A stretch of DNA of 64,000 nucleotides from CAWJAP01 sp963834365. GTDB taxonomy: Bacteria > Acidobacteriota > Vicinamibacteria > Vicinamibacterales > Vicinamibacteraceae. The DNA is taken from the NCBI GenBank assembly GCA_963834365.1, contig CAWIBS010000035.1, positions 402,342 through 466,341 on the forward strand, read 5' to 3'. Both the position numbers and the translations under genes were made by a program. Shown here one piece after another: positions 38,442-48,234 of the stretch (within the stretch, counting starts at the first letter, position 1; each line of letters begins with the position of its first letter). A model generated the notes under the pieces. The model ran no database searches. It was not told the origin of the DNA and saw nothing but the letters and a program-made list of their open reading frames with translations.

Positions 38442-40159
38442 CTACGACCCGGCGCGCGCGACAATCGGTCCCCGAGTGACCAGTCCGATCGTCAGGCCGA
38501 CGACGAACACGACCGTCGCGCCGACCACGTTGTGCCAGAGGAACGAGATGTCGGGCCGGCCGAAGGCGACGGCCGCCACGGCGCTCATGCCGGCGATCAG
38601 CCCGACGAAGGCGCCGGTGCCCGTGGCCCGGCGCGTCGAAGAGCGCCAGCATGAACACGCCGAGGATCGAGCCGTAGAAGAACGAGCCGAACCGGTTGAC
38701 CACCTCGATGAGCGATCCGAGGCTGCTCGCGTACACCGCGACCACGCAGGCGAACAGCCCCCAGACCGCCGTCGCCACCTTCGACACCCGCAGCACCTGC
38801 GCGTCGGACGCCGCTGGACGGAGATGGCGCTTGTAGAAGTCGATCACGGTCGCCGTCGCCAGCGAGTTCAGCTCGGCGGCAATGGTGTCGGTCGCCGCCG
38901 TGATGATGGCGACGATCCACAGGCCGACGAGCCCGATCGGCAGCGCCGTCATGATGAAGGTCGGGAACACGTAGTTCACGTCGGCATAGCGCGCGTCGCC
39001 GGTCGCCTGCCTGACGAGGTCGGTGGCCCGCTGCTGCACCGCCTTCATCGCCGCATCGTCCGCGCCGGAACGCCGCTTCGGCACGCGCGAGCGTCGCCGG
39101 GTCGCCCGCGCCGTCGGCGCCGGCCAGCGCCTCGGCCGAGCGCCGCCGGGCGTCGAACGCCGCGGCTGAACTGCTGCTCGAGCGCGCGGTACTCGGGCGC
39201 GAGCGCGCTCGCGCGCACCGCGCGTTCGTGCACCGGGTTGAACAGCATCGGCGGCGGATGGAAGACGTAGAAGACGAACGTCAGGATGCCGACCACCAGC
39301 ACGAGCACCTGCAGCGGGATCTTCCAGTAGGCGCTCATGAGCAGCGACGACGCGGCCTTCGTCGACCGATCGCGCCGTCAGGTAGCGCTGGACCTGGCTC
39401 TGGTCGCAGCCGAAATACGACAGCATCAGGAACAGCCCGCCGATCAGCCCCGACCAGAGCGTGTAGGTCTCGGTCAGCGTCGAATCGACGTTGAACGCCT
39501 GCGAGCCGCCCGGTCGCGCCGGCCAGGCGCAGCGCGTCGCCGACGCTCGGTGCCGTCCGGCAGCTCGACGACGAGCACGACCACGGCGGCGAGCAGGACG
39601 AATACCGTCAGTCCCATCACCTTCACGTCGGTCCAGGTCACGGCCTGCACGCCGCCGAGCATCGTGTAGACGACGGCGGGCAGGCAGATGGCGAGCGAGG
39701 TGAGCGTCACGTCCCAGCCGAGGATGACCGAGAGCACCACCGCCGGCGCGGCGACGACCGCGCCGCACCGACAGGCCGCGCGACAGCAGGAACAGCAGGC
39801 TCGTCAGCGTGCGCGTCTTCGAGATCGAAGCGGCGTTCCAGGTACTCGTACGCGGTGAAGACCCGCGCCCGATAGAAGAACGGCACGACGGTCATCGACA
39901 GGATGATCATCGCGAGCGGCAGCCCGTAATAGAACTGGATGAAGCGGAGGCCGTCGTTGTAGCCCTGGCCGGTCGTGCCGACGAGCGTAATGGCGCTGAG
40001 CTGCGTGGCCATCACCGACAGTCCGACGGCCCACCAGGGCAGGCTGCGGTTGGCGAGGAAGTACGACTCGGTGGTGCGCTCGAGGCGCATCCGCTTGACG
40101 CCGTCGAAGACCAGCCAGGCCATCCACGCGACGACAATCGCCCAGTCGACGAGATGCAC
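38442..40159 (-). CDS. Sodium:solute symporter (SSS/SLC5 family), heavily frameshifted
   Basis: Inner-membrane Na+-coupled transporter, about 570 residues after correction. From a GTG at 40159 it reads VHLVDWAIVVAWMAWLVFDG, then ESYFLANRSLPWWAVGLSVM, ATQLSAITLVGTTGQGYNDG, VTLTSLAICLPAVVYTMLGG, QAVTWTDVKVMGLTVFVLLA, LWSGLIGGLFLMLSYFGCDQ, SQVQRYLTARSVDE and LWIVAIITAATDTIAAELNS, and ends WHNVVGATVVFVVGLTIGLV. At least seven frame changes occur (near 39820, 39770, 39545, 39500, 39362, 39170, 39070, 38640). Each join restores family sequence, so misreading is likelier than decay. The substrate is not predictable. Confidence 0.75.
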
Positions 40160-40219
40160 GGCGCGAGTCTGTGCGATGTTCGAGTCCCACTGCAACTCGC
40201 CGGCGCCCGCGCGAGACTG

Positions 40220-40282
40220 GTCCGGCTGAAGCCGGACACTACGTCGGAGTTGAGATGTCGTAGTGTCCGGCTTCAGCCGGAC
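40220..40282. repeat. Two-hairpin element with perfect 24-bp inverted halves
   Basis: GTCCGGCTGAAGCCGGAC plus ACTACG (40220-40243), a 15-base loop, then CGTAGT plus GTCCGGCTTCAGCCGGAC (40259-40282): a perfect 24-bp inverted repeat in which each half is also a hairpin. It lies between the end of the D-threonine-aldolase-like gene and the start of the symporter gene. The same half-sequence recurs in the array at 44632-44883. Confidence 0.9.
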
Positions 40283-40307
40283 CCGGCAGGCCGAGCTCGC
40301 CGCGTCG

Positions 40308-41322
40308 CTACCGCACGCGTCCGCGCGCGGCGACCTTCCACGTGCCCTCGACGCGTCGCCGCGGCCGTAGGCGATCTCGTCGTGCATGTTGACGGTGGCG
40401 CAGACGTGGCTGGGGATCGACCCAGACCTTCTCGCCGATGCGCGCCGGCGTGTCGATCTTCACGTAGCCGTGCTCCTCGTTCATCTTGTGCATCGTCCAT
40501 CCGGGCCGCTCCGGAAAGAGGCCGAAGGTGCCCGACGCCGACGGTGGCGTCGCTGGAGAAGGTCTTGCTGCCGCCGTCGACCAGGCACTGGCCCGGGACC
40601 GCGGTGCTGACCACGGTGACCAGCACGCGCAGCGCGCACGTCCTCGACGGTGGCCAGGCCGTTGGCCACGCAGCTCGCGTCGTTGAACACGTAGGTGCCC
40701 GGACGGATCTCCGTGGTGGCGGGGATGAGCGGCGTCTTGCGACGCGCCCGGGGTCGAGCCGCCCGACACGATCGGCACCTCGAAGCCCGGCGGCCTTGAG
40801 CGCGGCGATGTGCTCGTCGACGCGCGTGCGGGCCTTGCGGAAGCCGTCCTCGTCGAGCCACGACGGCCAGTAGAAGAGGCCGCGGAACTCGCTGCAGGCC
40901 CGGGCGATCGCGACCGCCTGCTCGGGCGTGGCGACGCCGCAGCGGCCGGCGCCGACGTCCACCTCGACCATCGCGCCCATGCCGGGCAGGCCGCGCGCGG
41001 CCTCGACCGAGTCGACGACGACGGTGACCCGCCGGTTCTTGGCCAGCGCCCGCAGCCGCGGCAGCTTCTCCGCCATGATCGGGTAGGCGACGAGCACGTC
41101 GTCGCCCGGCAGCACCTCGGCCTCGCCGATCTTGGCCACGGTGATGCCGACCGCGCCCGCCTCGAGCTGCATGCGGGCGATCTCGGGGATCTTGTGCGTC
41201 TTGGTGTGGGGCCGCAGCCGCACGCCCCAGCGCCGGCTCTGCTCCTGCATGTTCGCGATGTTGCGCTCGAGCACGTCGAGGTCGACGTAGACGGCGGGCG
41301 TGTCGAGGTCGAATGCGCTCAT
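40308..41322 (-). CDS. D-threonine aldolase/D-serine dehydratase-like PLP enzyme (about six frameshifts)
   Basis: Fold-type III (alanine racemase-like) PLP enzyme, about 335 residues. The ATG at 41322 gives MSAFDLDTPAVYVDLDVLER, then the PLP-lysine block RLRPHTKTHKIPEIARMQLE, ITVAKIGEAEVLPGDDVLVA, MVEVDVGAGRCGVATPEQAV, VPIVSGGSTPGAS, TEIRPGTYVFNDASCVANGL and the C-terminal metal-site block HVCATVNMHDEIAYG. This matches D-threonine aldolase or eukaryotic-type D-serine dehydratase. The frame changes near 40790, 40745, 40640, 40530, 40420 and 40365. It may work on D-amino acids brought in by the adjacent symporter; that link is inference. Confidence 0.78.
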
Positions 41323-41375
41323 GCCCACGGGCACAGTCTGACAGCCGCGGCAGGACGCGACAAGGCGGAGGTCCG

Positions 41376-42393
41376 CTATGCCGTGAACCCGTGCTGACGC
41401 CGATGAACCGGCCCGTCGAAGTTCTGCGTCGACTTGAACTGCTCGAAGCGGCCATCGGTGGCGAACGGCTTCACGCGTTCGACGATCGCGGCCTGCTCGC
41501 TCGCCGACATCGGCTGGAAGTCCCTCGCCATTGCCACGTTGGCGGTCAGATGCTCCATCGACGTCATGCCGACGACCTGAGAGGCGATCGGCAGGCTCAG
41601 CGCATACCGATAGGCGTCGGCCGGTGTGAGTCCGGCGCCACTCGCAATCCCGTTGCCGCCACCCATGCCCTTCATGCCGATGACGCCCACCTGCTTCTTC
41701 AGCGCAGACCGGCACGACCTGCTTCTGAAAGCTGCGATAGTGCGCGTCGAGGGCGTTGATCGGCATCTGGCACGCGTCCCAGTCGAAGGTCTTCGCGAGC
41801 ATCGCGAGATGGATGCGCGGATCCTTGTGGCCGGTGAAGCCGATGTAGCGGACCTTTCCCGCCTTGCGCGCCTCGAGCGCAGCCTTGAGCCCGCCCTTGT
41901 CGAACACCCAGTCCGGATCGTTGTCGTAGATGATCTCGTGGAACTGCCACAGATCGATGCGATCGGTGCGGAGCCGCCGCAGGCTGTCGTCGAGGCACTT
42001 CATCGAACCGGCGTAGTCACGCTCGCAGTTCTTCGTCATCAGGAAGACCTTGTCGCGCCGGCTGCTGCTCTCGAGCGCACGGCCCATGACCTCTTCCGAA
42101 CCGCCGTTGTGATAGTCCCAGCAGTTGTCGAAGAACGTCATGCCCTGGTCCACGGCCGCGTGCATGATGCGGATGGCCTCGTCCGGGTCCTTGATCGATC
42201 CGATGTGCCAGCCGCCGAGACAGAGGATCGACACGCGCTGGCCGGTCCGGCCCAGGACGCGCGTCGGCAGGCCGGCCGCGCCGGCGGGCGCCTGGCTTGC
42301 CAGGACCTCGTCGGCGATCGTCGCCGCCGCGGTCGCGGCCACCGACTGCGCGAGGAACTGTCGTCTCGTCCTGCGGATCGTTCGGTTCGCCAT
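41376..42393 (-). CDS. Tat-exported aldo/keto reductase (one frameshift)
   Basis: About 338 residues. The ATG at 42393 follows AGGAGGA and encodes a twin-arginine signal RRTRRQFLAQSVAATAAATI. The reductase core has RVLGRTGQRVSILCLGGWHI, the Asp/Tyr block TFFDNCWDYHNGGSEEVMG, the lysine in FLMTKNCERDYAGS and the histidine in IDLWQFHEIIYDNDP, the AKR tetrad. A frame change near 41703 leads into VGVIGMKGMGGGNGIAS and VVGMTSMEHLTANVAMARDF. Export of a folded AKR by Tat is usual in this phylum. The substrate is unknown. It follows the D-threonine-aldolase-like gene by 53 bases (AKR upstream). Confidence 0.83.
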
Positions 42394-42473
42394 GAGTCCT
42401 CCTCCCTGCTCGGCCGGATCGGGCCCGGCCACCCCGGACAGCGTAACGCCACCTCCGCCCGCTGCCAACGCCG

Positions 42474-44015
42474 TTACCAGCGAAATGCCGTGCTGGCGGC
42501 CCGCGACGCAAGCTGGCGACGCAGGACCTGCGCCTCCGTCCTCGCGAGATAGGGAATCGCCACCCGCTGGGAGGCCTCGCCGGCTCCCGCCGTGTCCACC
42601 CGCAGGACCGCCATCGCCCACCGGCGATCGAATGGCGATTCCGACGACGTGACCGCCTGGATCTTGGCGACGCGCGCGACAGTAACGTGCCGCCACAGCC
42701 ATCCGCTCGCCAGCACGACGATGTGGTCGGTGGCCGCCCATCGCAGATGTGCGATATACCGCCTGGCCGCGAACACGTTCCACACCAGGGCAACCGCCAG
42801 TACCGCCAGCGCCCGCGTCCCGACCGCGCCCCAGACCAGGAGTGCCGGCAGCAGCGCGAGGACGATCGCCGGCCCGACGGCACGGCGGAACGCGCGCGCG
42901 TGCGGAAGGCGCCAGTCGAGCGTGGTCAGGTCGAGCTCGCTCAGAAGCTGGCGCACCAGTTCCGGACAATCACGCGACCGGATGATGGGCGCGAGCCACT
43001 GCCGCTCGCGCGATCCGCTGCCAGTCCCGATCTCACGGCCGCCCGCCGTCGCGACGCGCACCGACGTGCGATCCATCAGGCGCTGCAGCGGGCTCTGCCG
43101 CAGGGTCAGCGTCTGGATGCGGCGGATCGGGATCGTCGCGGTCACGCGTGTGAAGAGTCCGAACTCGGTGCGGAGATCGTCGCCCATCCGTGTCAGGCGG
43201 AACCCGTACAGCCGGACCCCGGCCCAAATCATCGAGGCCACGCGCGCGACGAGCAGGAGCACCGCGATGCCGGCGATCGCCAGCACGACCTGGCGCCAGG
43301 GAACCGACCCGCCTTCGAACGCGCTCCGCACGAGACTGCGCACCAGCCCCCGGCCGACGCGCCCGTCCTCAAAGAGGCGGCCCCAGAGCCGATCGAGCAA
43401 GCCGAGCTCCCACAGCAGGCCGTACACGGCGCCAATGACCACGAGCCCGCGACTCTCGAGCAGCCCGTACAACAGCAGGTCGCGCACGGACAGCTGCAGC
43501 AGCGTCGTCGGAGCCTGCTCCGCTGTGTCCTCGGTCCGGGAGTCAGCCGCGGCGCGGGCCTGCTCCGCGCGGCCCTCGAAGACGCGCCGGCGCATCTCCG
43601 CGAAGGCTTCCTTCCGCAGCACGCTGATGCGGGCTTCGGGTTCGGCGCCGCCGCCGGTCTCGACCCGTACGTCCACGACGCCGAGCAGGCGATGGATGAC
43701 GTTCTCGACGCCATCGAGGTTCTGGATGCGGGCGTAGGGCACGTGCCGCTCGTTCCTGAACACCAGGCCGGATCTGATCACGAGCTCCGTCCCCTCGTAG
43801 TGGATGCGGAACGAGAGATAGCGCGCGAGCGCGTGCAGGATGCTCGGGATCAGCAGGAACAGCATCCAGGCTTCCCAGTTGCCGCCCGGGCCCGGACCCG
43901 ACGACGTTCGGCCGGCCGTGAAGAGCACCAGGAGCCCGGGTAGGGCGAACGTCTTCAGGCTGCCCGCGACGGCGAACAGCATCGAGGCCGGATGCAGCCG
44001 CTGCTCAGACGCCAT
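42474..44015 (-). CDS. ydbT: Membrane PH-domain protein, YdbT-like
   Basis: 513 residues with several membrane helices and three bacterial PH (bPH2/DUF304) domains: FRIHYEGTELVIRSGLVFRN followed by ERHVPYARIQNLDGVENVIH near residues 68-110; a second with DLRTEFGLFTRVTATIPIRR near 280; a third with TDHIVVLASGWLWRHVTVAR near 440. This is the YdbT architecture. The YdbS/YdbT pair of Bacillus gives resistance to certain antimicrobial peptides or LCI bacteriocin, but the role here is unproven. It overlaps the upstream ydbS-like gene by 11 bases. No frameshift. Confidence 0.82.
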   Translation of the reverse strand: MASEQRLHPASMLFAVAGSLKTFALPGLLVLFTAGRTSSGPGPGGNWEAWMLFLLIPSILHALARYLSFRIHYEGTELVIRSGLVFRNERHVPYARIQNLDGVENVIHRLLGVVDVRVETGGGAEPEARISVLRKEAFAEMRRRVFEGRAEQARAAADSRTEDTAEQAPTTLLQLSVRDLLLYGLLESRGLVVIGAVYGLLWELGLLDRLWGRLFEDGRVGRGLVRSLVRSAFEGGSVPWRQVVLAIAGIAVLLLVARVASMIWAGVRLYGFRLTRMGDDLRTEFGLFTRVTATIPIRRIQTLTLRQSPLQRLMDRTSVRVATAGGREIGTGSGSRERQWLAPIIRSRDCPELVRQLLSELDLTTLDWRLPHARAFRRAVGPAIVLALLPALLVWGAVGTRALAVLAVALVWNVFAARRYIAHLRWAATDHIVVLASGWLWRHVTVARVAKIQAVTSSESPFDRRWAMAVLRVDTAGAGEASQRVAIPYLARTEAQVLRRQLASRAASTAFRW

Positions 44016-44577
44016 CGGCCGACTCGCTGGGGAGCAGGTGCTCGCGGATGCGCAGCGCCAGCTGATGATCGAGCCCGCCGAGCTCGACCTTCGCGTGGTC
44101 GGTGCCTGCCGTGTAGACGACGAGCGTGCCCAGCCCGTGATTGCGCTCCAACGGGCCCTGGGAGACGTCGGTGTGCTGGACGCGCGACCGCGGCACGTTG
44201 GTCACGGTCCGCCACCAGACGCCGCGGCGAATCTCGATGCCCTCATCGTCCACCCGGTACGACGTGTGGCTGTAGTCGATCGCCGGCCAGTACTGGGCCA
44301 GCCAGCAGAGGCCAGCCGCCGCCACGATCCACGAGGCTGCCAGCCCGAGCAGGACCGGCCAGGACAGATCGCTGATCAGCCAGACCAGCAGCAGCACGAC
44401 CAGCGCGCCGCCACCGACGATTGCCGCAAAGATCCAGCCGATGGCCTGGTGCAGCTGGATCACACGGGGATCGAGTGAACGATCCGTCCCGTCGGCGAGC
44501 GCGGGCGGCGGCAGCTCGCGCGATCCGGGCGAGTCAGTGGCAAGGTCTGCGGGCTCGGCGATGTCGATAGGCTCCAT
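44005..44577 (-). CDS. ydbS: Membrane PH-domain protein, YdbS-like
   Basis: About 190 residues from the ATG at 44577 (MEPIDIAEPADLATDSPGSR; the frame is open to 44631). Two membrane helices, IGWIFAAIVGGGALVVLLLV and VLLGLAASWIVAAAGLCWLA, precede one bPH2 domain: YRVDDEGIEIRRGVWWRTVT, NVPRSRVQHTDVSQGPLERN and HGLGTLVVYTAGTDHAKVEL. It is partnered with the longer YdbT-type gene that it overlaps. A repeat array lies immediately upstream. Confidence 0.8.
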   Translation of the reverse strand: MEPIDIAEPADLATDSPGSRELPPPALADGTDRSLDPRVIQLHQAIGWIFAAIVGGGALVVLLLVWLISDLSWPVLLGLAASWIVAAAGLCWLAQYWPAIDYSHTSYRVDDEGIEIRRGVWWRTVTNVPRSRVQHTDVSQGPLERNHGLGTLVVYTAGTDHAKVELGGLDHQLALRIREHLLPSESADGV

Positions 44578-44631
44578 CAGAGACGCATCAATCCCAAATT
44601 CGTGAACCCCCGTCCGGCCGCAGCGAGTCAT

Positions 44632-44883
44632 CGGGTCCGGCTGAAGCCGGACACTACGGCTGACGGTGCGACGTGGGTCGGCTGAAGCCGGACACTACGA
44701 CTACGGTGCGACGTGGGTCCGGCTGAAGCCGGACACTACTGACGGTACGACCTGACGGTGCGACATGGGTCCGGCTGGAGCGGACATGACGACTGACCTG
44801 GCGCCGCTGCGACGGACGATTCACCTGATACAACGGACGTAGTGTCCGGTACCAAGACGTAGTGTCCGGCTTCAGCCGGACCC
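44632..44883. repeat. Array of GTCCGGCTGAAGCCGGAC repeats in both orientations
   Basis: Direct copies of GGTCCGGCTGAAGCCGGACA-CTAC lie at about 44633, 44676 (one base missing) and 44716, with a decayed copy at 44767. They alternate with GGTGCGAC/GTGCGACGTG linker words at 40-50 base spacing. Two inverted copies start at 44838 (truncated) and 44858. It fills the 338-bp gap between the ureide operon end (44916) and the ydbS start. Not a CRISPR: linkers are short, repeated and irregular. Confidence 0.85.
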
Positions 44884-44915
44884 CGCTCTTGGGCTCATTC
44901 TGGCAGAAGCGCGGG

Positions 44916-46189
44916 TCACCGGGTCATCGGCGCGGCAGGCGCGTCACTCGACAACCGCGCGAGGACGTGCGCGAGCGTCTCCGCACCGGCGGCCACGTGG
45001 CCGGGCGACGCGTACTCGTCAGGGCGGTGGCTCACGCCACCCCGGCACGGAATGAAGACCATCGTCGTCGGACAGATCTCCGCCATGAAGAGGCTGTCGT
45101 GGTACGCGCGCGAAATCAGCCGCTGGCAGGCTGTGCCCCGGCTCGCGCAGACGTCGGTCACGAGCCTGACGAGCTCGGGCGCGCACGTGGCCGGCGCATC
45201 GGCGCTGATCGTCTCGAGAGACCAGGCGACGCCGCGGCGCGTGCCGATCTCGGCGATCGCCGCTTCGACGCGGGCCCACGCGGCTTCACGGGTCTCGAGT
45301 CGTGTGTCGCGGAAGTCGATCTCGAGGGTGACGTCGCAGGGGATGCTGTTGATGGCGCCCGGCAGCTGGCGGAAGACCCCCGTCGTGCCGACCGTGTCCG
45401 GACTGCCGGATGACGCCGCCGCACGCTCGACCGCGAGCGCGATCTCTGCGCCCGCGAGTCCGGCGTCGTGCCGGTCGGGCATGAGCACCGCACCCGCGTG
45501 CCCGCCGACGCCCGTCAGCGCGCAGCCGGTAGCTGCTCGGGCCCGCGATCGCCGTGACGACGCCAATCGGCACGTCGGACTGCTCGAGCAGCGGGCCCTG
45601 CTCGATGTGCAGCTCGACGAACGCGGCATAGTGTCCGCGCGGGAGCGGGACGGTCGCGAGCCCGTCCGCCGGAACACCCGCGCGAGCCCGCCACTCTTCG
45701 AGCGTGCGCCCGCTTTCGTCGGCGAGCGACGCCGCCCGTTCGGGCGAAAGCGTCCCGGAGAGCAGGCGGCTGCCCAGGCAGCCGAGCCCGAAACGCGTCG
45801 GCTCCTCCGCCGTGAAGACCACGATCTCGATCGATCGGGAGGGCTGGAAGTCCGATTCGCGCAGGGCGCTGCACAGCGGCGATTGCGCCGAGCACGCCGA
45901 CGACGCCGTCGTAGCGGCCGGCATTCGGAATCGCATCGATATGAGAGCCGGTGGCGACGGCCGGCGCCCCATCAGCGACGCCGCGCCAGCGCGCGAAGAT
46001 GTTGCCGACGGCGTCGTCCCGAACCTCGAGGCCGGCCTCGAGCATGCGAGCCTTCACCCAGGCGCGGGCGGCGAGATCGACGTCGGAGAAGAGCACGCGC
46101 GTGACCGCTGGCGCCGGCGCTTCCGAGAAACCGGCCAGCTCGTCGATCCAGCGCTGCAGCCGATCGCCGTCGATCACCACAGCGCTCAT
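44916..46189 (-). CDS. Ureidoglycolate amidohydrolase-like M20 enzyme (two frameshifts)
   Basis: Metal-dependent amidohydrolase of about 423 residues, last gene of the ureide operon. Motifs: GSHIDAIPNAGRYDGVVGVL, EIVVFTAEEPTRFGLGCLGS, AFVELHIEQGPLLEQSDVPI and the C-terminal ISRAYHDSLFMAEICPTTMV followed by FIPCRGGVSHRPDEYASPG. The YHDSLFMA and FIPC...SHRPDEY blocks resemble plant-type ureidoglycolate amidohydrolase rather than AllC, so I assign it to ureidoglycolate to glyoxylate, CO2 and 2 NH3. That assignment is from remembered motif patterns. The frame changes near 45885 and 45530. The start ATG overlaps the stop of the preceding gene (ATGA). Confidence 0.75.
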
Positions 46190-46946
46190 GCCGGCAGCCG
46201 GTTGACGTCCTTGTAGTAGATGTAGCGGGCGGGATCCGGCCCGGCGGCGATGAACCACTGCGGACAATACGGACCGATCCAGATCGCGTCGCCCGCCGTC
46301 ACGGGATGCCAGTCGGCGTCGAGCCGGTAGATCGCCGCCGCCGGCGAGGAAGAGCATGCCGTGCTCCATCACGTGCGTCTCGACGAACGGCAAGCGTCGC
46401 ACCCGGGTCGTAGGTGAAGATGTTCACCGCCATGTCCGCGGTCGGCGTCTCGGGCATCAACACCTTCAGGCGTGCGTGCGGATCGCCGAGAAACGGCGTC
46501 TCCGCGATCTCCGCCTCGTGCCCGGCGAACGGCCCCGGCGGCGGTGCTCCGGCAGCCAGGCCCTCATAGCGCTTGCGGAAGACCAGCAGTGACGTGACGG
46601 CATCCGCCTCGGCGCCGGTAGCGTCGGACCGCGGCCCGACGACATCGTACCGGGCGCCGGGGGGCACGTAGGCAAACCCGCCGGACGTGAGCAGCGTCCC
46701 GTTGACGGCCGCGCGCCCCGAGACGACGAAGAAGAACCATTGATCGGTGCCCGTGTCCCCTTCGCCGCGTCCGCCGTCGTGCAGCGCGATCAGGTACTGG
46801 GAGAAAGAGGCGCCCATCGCCGCGGAAATCAACACCACCGGCGTCGAGCCCGACCAGCCGGGCAGACTGCTGGAGACCCGGGCATCCGGCGTGAGCAGCG
46901 CATAGCTCCTGGTGACGACGGTACGAGTGAGGCCGAGTCTGTTCAT
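46186..46946 (-). CDS. allE: (S)-ureidoglycine aminohydrolase, bicupin (two frameshifts)
   Basis: Two-cupin Mn enzyme that converts ureidoglycine to ureidoglycolate and ammonia; about 253 residues. The start is MNRLGLTRTVVTRSYALLTP. The first cupin has ISAAMGASFSQYLIALHDGG and QWFFFVVSGRAAVNGTLLTS. The second has FTYDPGATLPFVETHVMEHG (metal His/Glu), MLFLAGGG and YRLDADWHPVTAGDAIWIGP, and ends CPQWFIAAGPDPARYIYYKD. The frame changes near 46395 and 46340. It overlaps the gene before it and the gene after it by four bases. Confidence 0.85.
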
Positions 46947-48228
46947 GATGAGGGCACGAGGAGCTGACCGCGCCGGCTCGCCGTGACGCGACCGTCGCAG
47001 TACACGGTGACGCCGCGCAGAAGAGTACGACGAATACGCGCGCCGAGCGAGCGGCCCACGTACGGCGACACGCGGTGGCGGTAGCACAGCGCGTCCGGCT
47101 CGACGAGGTGCGCGCCCCCCAACTCGACGAGCGTCAGGTCGGCGTCGCAGCCGGGAGCGAGCCGCCCTTTGCCGCGCAGACGAAACCGTCGCGCCACGTT
47201 GTCGCCGATCAGGCGGGACACGAGGCCGGCATCGATGCCCGCGTCGAGCACCAGCGGGAGCATGTGCTGCAGGCCGGCGATTCCGCCCCACACTCGAAAG
47301 AAGTCGTCGTGCGCTTTCATCGTCCAGGGTGCCGGCGAGTGATCGCTCCCGAGCGTGTCCACGCGGCCGTCGCGGACCTGCGCCACCAGAGCATCGCGCT
47401 CCGCGCGATCGCGAAGGGGCGGCGCGCACTTGGCCACCGCGCCGAGCCGCTCCATGTCCTCGCCCGTGAGGACGAGGTAGTGCGGGCAGGTTTCGGCCGT
47501 CACATCGACGCCGCGGGCGCGCGCCTCACCGACCAGAGCCAGGCCGCGGCCGCTGCTGACGTGGACGATGTGGAGGGCGCAACCGGTCTCTCCGGCGAGA
47601 TCGAGGGCGGCGCTGATGGCGTCGCACTCCCACTCCACCGGCCGCGACGCGAGGTAGTCGCCACCGTCCCCGCTCGCGGCGCCGGCGACGGCCGCTCGAT
47701 CTCTGCGTGCACGGCGACCGGCCGGCCGAGCGCAGCCGCGCGGCGCATGCCTGCCCGCAGCGTCGCGAGATCCACGGGCGGGAAGTCGTCGATGCCGCTC
47801 GGGCACATGAACGCCTTGAAGCCGATCGCCCCGCAGGCCGCCAGCGCCTCGAGCTCGTCGACATGGCCGGGAACCAGGCCGCCCCACAGCGCGAAGTCGC
47901 AGATCGACGCGGCCTCGGCCGCCTGGCGCTTCGCGGCGAATGCCGCCGCCGTGACGACCGGTGGATGCGAATTGAGCGGCATGTCGCAGACGGTCGTCAC
48001 ACCGCCCGCGACCGCAGCCCGCGAGCCTGTCGCCCAACCCTCCCAGTCGGTGCGGCCCGGCTCGTTGAAATGCACGTGCGCGTCGATCGCGCCCGGCAGC
48101 ACCAGCAAGCCGGTCGCATCGATCTCCTCGCGAGCGGACGAGGGCTCGAAGCCTGCGATCCGGCCGTCCGCAATCCCGATCGCCGGAAGCGGGTGCGCAC
48201 CGCGGACGAGGAGATCGTAAAAGGGCAC
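46943..48228 (-). CDS. allB: Allantoinase (one frameshift)
   Basis: Binuclear zinc amidohydrolase that opens allantoin to allantoate; about 428 residues. The GTG at 48228 gives V/MPFYDLLVRGAHPLPAIGIA. Metal-site residues: LPGAIDAHVHFNEPGRTDWE, the carboxylated-lysine block IGFKAFMCPSGIDDFP, AVHAEIERPSPAP, LHIVHVSSGRGLAL and the final Asp in TLGSDHSPAPWTMKA. FFRVWGGIAGLQHMLPLVLD is typical of allantoinase over dihydroorotase. One frame change near 47680. It lies between the AllC-type M20 gene and allE. Confidence 0.9.
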
Positions 48229-48234
48229 CGGGGG

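Noticed and set aside
40273..42969. 898-codon minus-strand frame that seems to fuse a reductase and the D-threonine-aldolase-like enzyme
   Set aside because: It joins pieces of three genes only because of frameshifts; AKR and the PLP enzyme each have their own start (42393, 41322) and the N-terminal third is antisense-like nonsense over ydbT.
44632..44883. Possible CRISPR array
   Set aside because: Repeats are about 23 bp at irregular 40-50 base spacing, linkers are themselves repeated words, orientation flips within the block, and no cas gene is present.
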